Shown in pieces: positions 57,122 to 64,000 of a stretch of DNA of 64,000 nt (position 1 is its first letter; each line of letters opens with the position of its first letter). The notes beneath the pieces are model-generated. The model searched no databases, was not told where the DNA came from, and saw only the letters and a list, made by a program, of their open reading frames with translations. Origin of the DNA: Stutzerimonas sp. S1 (GTDB lineage: Bacteria > Pseudomonadota > Gammaproteobacteria > Pseudomonadales > Pseudomonadaceae); NCBI RefSeq assembly GCF_025966695.1, contig NZ_JAOEIY010000005.1:62001-126000 (forward strand), in the 5' to 3' direction. A program made the position numbers and the translations under genes.

Positions 57122-58864
57122 TCACTGCAGCGGCAGCTGCACCGTCCCGCGCAGGCTCACGGCGCTCGGCACCCGTGAGAAGCTGAGGGTGTACTGCGGA
57201 TGAAAGCCGTAGAGCATCAGTCCGACCTCATCACCCGAATTCAGTCGGGTGCTCACCGCCACCAGTTCGGTCTGCCGCGCGCCGACGCCACGCAGCGGCA
57301 GAATCTGGTCGTGCAGCAGCTCGGTGCGGCCACTGGCTACGCGCTTGACGCCGAGCCCGACGAACAGGCGCGGGTCCAGCGCCGCTTCGCCATCGATGGT
57401 CAGGTCTGCCAGTGGCACGCCAGCCACGGTTTGTGCACCGCTGGCGCGATACAGCGGCACGAAGCGCGGGGCGGTGCCGAGTTCGGCGATCAGCTGCGGC
57501 GGTAACGCCGTAACCAGTTCGGTGAGGATCGCGCTGACTTGCTCCGGGTTACCGGTGGCAATGCCGCTCAGTGCGCCGAGGAGGACTTTCACGCTGTCGG
57601 CCGACAGCCGGCTCAGCAGCTCGGACAGCGTCGCTGGGTCGAGCTTGCGCAGCAGGTTCAGAACCACATCGATGGACGGCGGGCCGACCAGCAGATTGCC
57701 GCTTGCGGTGCTCAGGACAACCCCACCGCGCGGAACATCGTCGCGCACGATGCCGTGATCCTCGCCCTGAGTGAAGCAGACGCGTGGCATGTCGATCTGC
57801 CGTTGCAGTTGACGCAGCTTGCCGTCGAGAAAGGTGTAGGCGAGGTCGGTGATGCGGTAGGTGCGATCGCCGCAACGCACGTCGGCGTCCACCGAGCCGA
57901 TCGCACCGTACTGCAGGCCCGGCAGCAGATGACCGCCGCTGGAGACCAGCAGATAGGCGTCGTTGCCGGCCGCGCGCAGGCATTGGTAGTTCCAGCCTGC
58001 TTCGTTGGCATTGAACAGGGTGTCGTTCACGCCCTGAATGAACAGCGCATCGACCCGTGGTGGGTTCGTGCCGCAGAACGCCCCCAGGCCGTGGCCGGCC
58101 AGCCGTTCGGAGGTTGCCGCATCTATGCTCCCGGTCAGTGACTGGGCATAGGCGCGCGTGACCCAGGGCGCCTGATCGTTAACCGCCAGGGCGCTGAGCA
58201 GCGTCAGCCAGAGCGTCTTCGGAACGGCGTTGGGCGTGAGACTGTAGGCGAGGTCGTTCCAGGTGATCATGGGCACCAGGGCATCGAAACGCGGATCGAT
58301 GCCGGCGCCGATCAACTGGAAGCCGCCGCCGTAACTCAGCCCGATGCCGCCCACCAGCGGATCGCCGCTCAGGTAGGCGAGATGCGGTGTCAGGCTGCCT
58401 TCGGCCCAGTCGAGTAGCGTGCGGATATCCCGGCCCTCGATCTGCGGGTCCTGCACATGGGCCTGCCCGCCGCTTTCGCCGAAGCCGCGCTGATCGAAGG
58501 TCATGACGAAATAGCCGCTCTCCCAGGCCTTGCGGGCGGTCGCCGTCAGCGAATCGCTCTCGCTGAGATCCTTCGAGCGACTGCCGCCCCAGCCGTGGCT
58601 GTAGACCAGTAGCGGGGCGGCCTGGCCTTGGGCGAGCGCGGGCTGGAAGACGGTGACTGCGAGCGGTGTACCGTCGAAGGAGGTGATGGTCAGGTCGTAG
58701 CGCAACGCCGACAGGGCCGGTCCGCCACCGCTGATGGCGCCGGCAAGCGGTGGGCTGGCGGCTTCCGTGGTTGGTGACTGGGTCAGGCCCAGCAGCGTGG
58801 CGAGCACCAGGGCGGCAGCCAAGGTGCCTCGGCGGGCGCAAAGCAGGATCGAATGCAAGGACAT
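57122..58864 (-). CDS. Exported alpha/beta hydrolase of the S15/X-Pro dipeptidyl-peptidase type
   Basis: A protein of about 580 residues with a signal peptide (ILLCARRGTLAAALVLATLLGLTQS). The hydrolase core has the expected pattern: LLVYSHGWGGSRSKD, the nucleophile elbow GIGLSYGGG with serine, and a later ALFIQGVNDTLFN segment with an aspartate. This matches the CocE/NonD or S15 group; the substrate (peptide, ester or acyl group) is uncertain. The C-terminal 100 residues look like a galactose-binding-type beta domain. The ATG at 58864 follows AGAGG. Confidence 0.78.
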   Translation of the reverse strand: MSLHSILLCARRGTLAAALVLATLLGLTQSPTTEAASPPLAGAISGGGPALSALRYDLTITSFDGTPLAVTVFQPALAQGQAAPLLVYSHGWGGSRSKDLSESDSLTATARKAWESGYFVMTFDQRGFGESGGQAHVQDPQIEGRDIRTLLDWAEGSLTPHLAYLSGDPLVGGIGLSYGGGFQLIGAGIDPRFDALVPMITWNDLAYSLTPNAVPKTLWLTLLSALAVNDQAPWVTRAYAQSLTGSIDAATSERLAGHGLGAFCGTNPPRVDALFIQGVNDTLFNANEAGWNYQCLRAAGNDAYLLVSSGGHLLPGLQYGAIGSVDADVRCGDRTYRITDLAYTFLDGKLRQLQRQIDMPRVCFTQGEDHGIVRDDVPRGGVVLSTASGNLLVGPPSIDVVLNLLRKLDPATLSELLSRLSADSVKVLLGALSGIATGNPEQVSAILTELVTALPPQLIAELGTAPRFVPLYRASGAQTVAGVPLADLTIDGEAALDPRLFVGLGVKRVASGRTELLHDQILPLRGVGARQTELVAVSTRLNSGDEVGLMLYGFHPQYTLSFSRVPSAVSLRGTVQLPLQ

Positions 58865-59059
58865 CAAACGCACCTCTTTTGTTGTTGTTCTGGAGAGCAG
58901 GCGTGGCAGTGCGCCACGGCCGCTTTCGGCGTACCGCTGTTAGAGCCGTAGAGGTGGGGAAAAAGTTCGACGTAGCGGACGCGCAGCACTGCGGATGCGC
59001 TGTGGTGGGGGAATCGGGGCGCCGATGGCGCCCTGTAGATCTGGGGATGCTGCTGGGGG

Positions 59060-60637
59060 TCAGGCGCTAAGGCTGCGCTGGTACTCGGCGACGAAGCTGT
59101 CGAAATCGAGCGTGTCTGCCGCTTCCATCGCTGCTTGCTGCTCCAGCGACTGGCGGGCCGCTGTCTCGAAAGCGGCCACTGTCTCGGCCGGCAACGGTTG
59201 TCCGCGGAAATGTTCGGCATGGTTCAGCGTCTGACGCATGGCGAACTGGCGGAAGCTCTCGCCGGTACGCTGCAGCTCGTCGAGCACGCGCGCCGAGGGC
59301 GTCAGGCGGCTGTCGGCGACCTTGGCCTGTTGTGCCGCGATGGCCTGGGCATGCTGCTGGCCGTCGTGAGCGCGGTCGAGCAGGTCGGCAACCGTGCCGA
59401 TCTCCTCGAGCAGCGAAGCGGCCCAGTCGACCAGCGGGATGCTCCGGCCGCTGCGGCGCAGCTCCAGGCCCGGACGCCGGCCTTCCTTGACGACCTTGAG
59501 GAAGTTGTCGGTCGCCGCGCCGCATTCGCCCTCGATCAGGCACGGGCTGTTCTTCAGTGCACAGAACAGCAGGAAGGCGTCGAGGAAGCGTGCCTCCTCA
59601 AGGTCGATACCCAGCGGCAGGTACGGATTGATGTCCAGGCAGCGCACTTCGATGTACTGGATGCCGCGCGCGCGCAGCGCCTGCAGCGGCCGCTCGCCGG
59701 TGGCGGTGACACGCTTCGGGCGGATGTTGGAGTAGTACTCGTTTTCGATCTGCAGCACGTTGGTGTTGAGCTGCTGCCAGTTGCCGGCGGCATCCTTGAT
59801 GCCCATCGCCTCGTAAGGGCCGTAAGGCGTGGAAACCGCGCGGTAGAGGCTTTCGGTATAGCTCGGCAGGTCGTCGTAGCAGGGCGTGAGGCCGGCCTGA
59901 GCATTGTTCTGGTAGCCCAGGTCGCTCATGCGCAGGCTGGTCGCATACGGCAGGTAGAGCGTGTCGGTATCGAGTTGTTCGAGCCCCTGTGCGCGACCGC
60001 GCAGGAAGCCGGCGTCCAGTGCCGGCGAGGCGCCGAACAGGTACATCAGCAACCAGCTGTAGCGGCGGAAATTGCGGATCAGGCCGATGTAGCGCGCCGA
60101 CTGGTAGTCCTGCCGTGCGCTGTGATCGCCTTCGGCCTGCTGCAGCAGCGGCCACAGCGCCTCGGGCAGCGAGAAGTTGTAATGGATGCCGGCGATGCAC
60201 TGCATGGTCTTGCCGTAGCGCAATGCCAGACCCTGGCGATAGACGTGCTTGAGTCGGCCGATGTTGGAGCTGCCGTATTCGGCAATCGGGATGTCCGCCT
60301 CGTCCGGCAGCGGGCAGGGCATCGACGGGCTCCAGAGGTACTCGCCGTCGAGCTTGGTATAGGTGAAGCGGTGAATGGCCTCCAGCTCGGCCAGGGTCTG
60401 CGCCGGGTCAGCTGCGGTGCCGGTGATGAACTCCAGCAGTGCCTCCGAGTAATCCGTGGTGATCTGCGGATGGGTCAGCGCGGAGCCGAGTGCCCGAGGA
60501 TGCGTGGTGTGGGCCAGCTGGCCATTCGCATCGACGCGCAGGCACTCGCGTTCGATCCCGTGCAGGCATTGGCTGAGCAGCGGCAGGTTGGGGTGCTCGG
60601 CCAGCAATGCCAGACGATGAGAGAGGATATCGCTCAA
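59060..60637 (-). CDS. gshA: Glutamate-cysteine ligase
   Basis: A 525-residue enzyme that makes gamma-glutamylcysteine, first step of glutathione synthesis. Family motifs are clear: [14 protein letters not shown] at the start, [30 protein letters not shown] in part, and [14 protein letters not shown] take the TTG at 60637 (then [11 protein letters not shown]) because this matches the usual Pseudomonas start; GAAGGA is about ten bases before it. A longer TTG start at 60670 is less likely. Confidence 0.93.
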   Translation of the reverse strand: MSDILSHRLALLAEHPNLPLLSQCLHGIERECLRVDANGQLAHTTHPRALGSALTHPQITTDYSEALLEFITGTAADPAQTLAELEAIHRFTYTKLDGEYLWSPSMPCPLPDEADIPIAEYGSSNIGRLKHVYRQGLALRYGKTMQCIAGIHYNFSLPEALWPLLQQAEGDHSARQDYQSARYIGLIRNFRRYSWLLMYLFGASPALDAGFLRGRAQGLEQLDTDTLYLPYATSLRMSDLGYQNNAQAGLTPCYDDLPSYTESLYRAVSTPYGPYEAMGIKDAAGNWQQLNTNVLQIENEYYSNIRPKRVTATGERPLQALRARGIQYIEVRCLDINPYLPLGIDLEEARFLDAFLLFCALKNSPCLIEGECGAATDNFLKVVKEGRRPGLELRRSGRSIPLVDWAASLLEEIGTVADLLDRAHDGQQHAQAIAAQQAKVADSRLTPSARVLDELQRTGESFRQFAMRQTLNHAEHFRGQPLPAETVAAFETAARQSLEQQAAMEAADTLDFDSFVAEYQRSLSA

Positions 60638-60734
60638 CTTGTGGGTTCCTTCACGCGACAGTCGGCCCAATATGGGGATGGAAACGCCGCTTCACAAGAG
60701 GCGGCGCCGCTTCGAGCCGATTCACGGCCGGCGG

Positions 60735-61124
60735 CTACAGGCAGGCGAACGTCGCCTGGGCCTTGGCGATCAGTTTGTCGCCCTGATGCACCTCGGCTTC
60801 GAGCACCTGGGTGCGTCGACCGCCATGCACCACCCAGGCGCGACAGCGCAGCTCGCCATCGCTCACCGGGCGGATGTAGTTGACCTTGCATTCGAGCGTG
60901 ACGCTGTTCGGCGAGCCGTCGCCGAGGCTGTGGCTGGCCTGGCCCATGGCGGTGTCGATCAGCGAGAACAATGCGCCGCCGTGCAGCTTGCCGTGCAGGT
61001 TGCGCAAACCATCGTGCATGGTCAGGCCGAGCACGGCCTCGCCATGGCCGACCTGGTGAATCTCCAGGCCGAGCAGGCGGCCGAAGGCGCTGGAACTGCC
61101 CACCGCCTCGACTTGCTTGCTCAT
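60735..61124 (-). CDS. PaaI-family thioesterase (hotdog fold)
   Basis: A 129-residue protein with the hotdog thioesterase motif NLHGKLHGGALFSLIDTAMGQA, the usual HGG loop and aspartate. It should hydrolyse acyl-CoA or aryl-CoA thioesters; the natural substrate is not known. It is between gshA and tex on the same strand and begins only two bases before the tex stop, so it may be read with tex. Confidence 0.87.
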   Translation of the reverse strand: MSKQVEAVGSSSAFGRLLGLEIHQVGHGEAVLGLTMHDGLRNLHGKLHGGALFSLIDTAMGQASHSLGDGSPNSVTLECKVNYIRPVSDGELRCRAWVVHGGRRTQVLEAEVHQGDKLIAKAQATFACL

Positions 61125-61126
61125 GC

Positions 61127-63445
<2,319 letters not shown>

Positions 63446-63682
63446 GAACCTACCTGGGTCAGTCGAACCATTGCAGGCCGGGCCTGCGCGAAAGCCGGCG
63501 ATTATAGGGGAAGTGCGACGACTGGCCTCAAGCGAATCGGCCGGATGGCGCTCGCACAGGTGCAGACGACATGCGCCGCCGGCGGAAGGCCAGCTTCGGC
63601 GGGAAAAATCTGCTAACAATGGCTGTCAGTAGCGCCGATCCACACTGCGCCATAATGCGCCGTCGATAATCCGGGAGTTCCC

Positions 63683-64000
63683 ATGAGCAGCACAGCGCCC
63701 GCCAGCGAAGGCGAAAAAATCCTCATCGTCGATGACGATGCCCGTCTGCGGCGTCTGCTCGAGCGCTTTCTCGACGAGCAGGGCTATCGCGTGCGCACCG
63801 TGGAGAACACCGAACAGATGGACCGGCTGCTCAGCCGAGAGCTGTTTCATCTGGTGGTGCTCGATCTGATGATGCCCGGCGAGGATGGTCTGTCAGCCTG
63901 CCAGCGGTTGCGCGAGGGCAACAACCAGATCCCGATCATCATGCTCACCGCCAAGGGCGACGAGGCCAGCCGCATCCAGGGGCTGGAGCAGGGCGCCGAT
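63683..64000 (+). CDS. ompR: OmpR-type response regulator (partial, runs off the window)
   Basis: The first 106 residues of a two-component response regulator. The receiver domain is clear: ILIVDDDARLRR acidic pair, phospho-aspartate in LVVLDLMMPGEDG, and PIIMLTAKGDE. It is very close to OmpR of Pseudomonas, which with EnvZ controls the response to osmotic change. The DNA-binding domain and probably envZ lie beyond the end. GGGAGTTCCC precedes the ATG. It is divergent from tex. Confidence 0.9.
   Translation, partial: MSSTAPASEGEKILIVDDDARLRRLLERFLDEQGYRVRTVENTEQMDRLLSRELFHLVVLDLMMPGEDGLSACQRLREGNNQIPIIMLTAKGDEASRIQGLEQGAD

Overview
The window is a stretch of GC-rich gamma-proteobacterial chromosome. 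Codon use, gene content and gene order (aspA/LysR, purEK, glgP-dgkA, topB, TRAP dicarboxylate-type transporter, PhoU-like/Pit, argE-argA, gshA, tex, ompR) point to a Pseudomonas of the stutzeri type (Stutzerimonas). That assignment is inference from family resemblance. No 16S rRNA gene is present.

There are three regions. (1) 1-15110 is ordinary core chromosome: aspartate lyase, purine biosynthesis, glycogen breakdown, diacylglycerol kinase and topoisomerase III. (2) 15115-35854 is a 20.7 kb integrative island inserted in the 3' end of tRNA-Thr(TGT). A 24-bp direct repeat of the tRNA 3' end marks both borders. The tyrosine integrase lies beside the intact tRNA at the right end. Next to it are an AlpA-type regulator, a Toprim primase, a DUF3987 helicase-like protein and an iteron-like repeat field that may be the island's replication origin. 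(3) 35907-64000 is core chromosome again: a methyltransferase, a TRAP transporter, OsmC, a very large hybrid sensor kinase, two divergent L,D-transpeptidases, an orphan GspE ATPase, a CYTH/CHAD phosphatase, phosphate transport, arginine biosynthesis, gshA, tex and the start of ompR.

The main cargo of the island is one long co-directional operon (17097-28593). Its order is a SNF2/RapA-like helicase with a possible PLD-like N-terminus, a small exported protein, a DUF4391 protein, a type III-style adenine methyltransferase (mod), an AlbA_2/Schlafen-type ATP-binding protein and a type III restriction helicase-nuclease (res). This looks like a type III restriction-modification system expanded by three or four accessory proteins. 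I cannot match the exact set to a named defence system, and it is the best candidate for an under-described system here. The core of mod is visibly AT-richer than its ends, as expected if the target-recognition segment has been exchanged.

The rest of the island has several less ordinary structures. A two-gene module of unknown function occurs diverged at both ends, intact on the left (with a perfect (Glu-Glu-Leu)7 repeat) and broken by a stop on the right. A perfect 26-bp inverted repeat lies just downstream of res. There is a relic of a group II intron 3' end beside alpA, and about 1 kb of non-coding DNA flanked by TGTCGCCA-type repeats. A GTATACC core is shared by the att arms and by a dyad in front of a helix-turn-helix gene.
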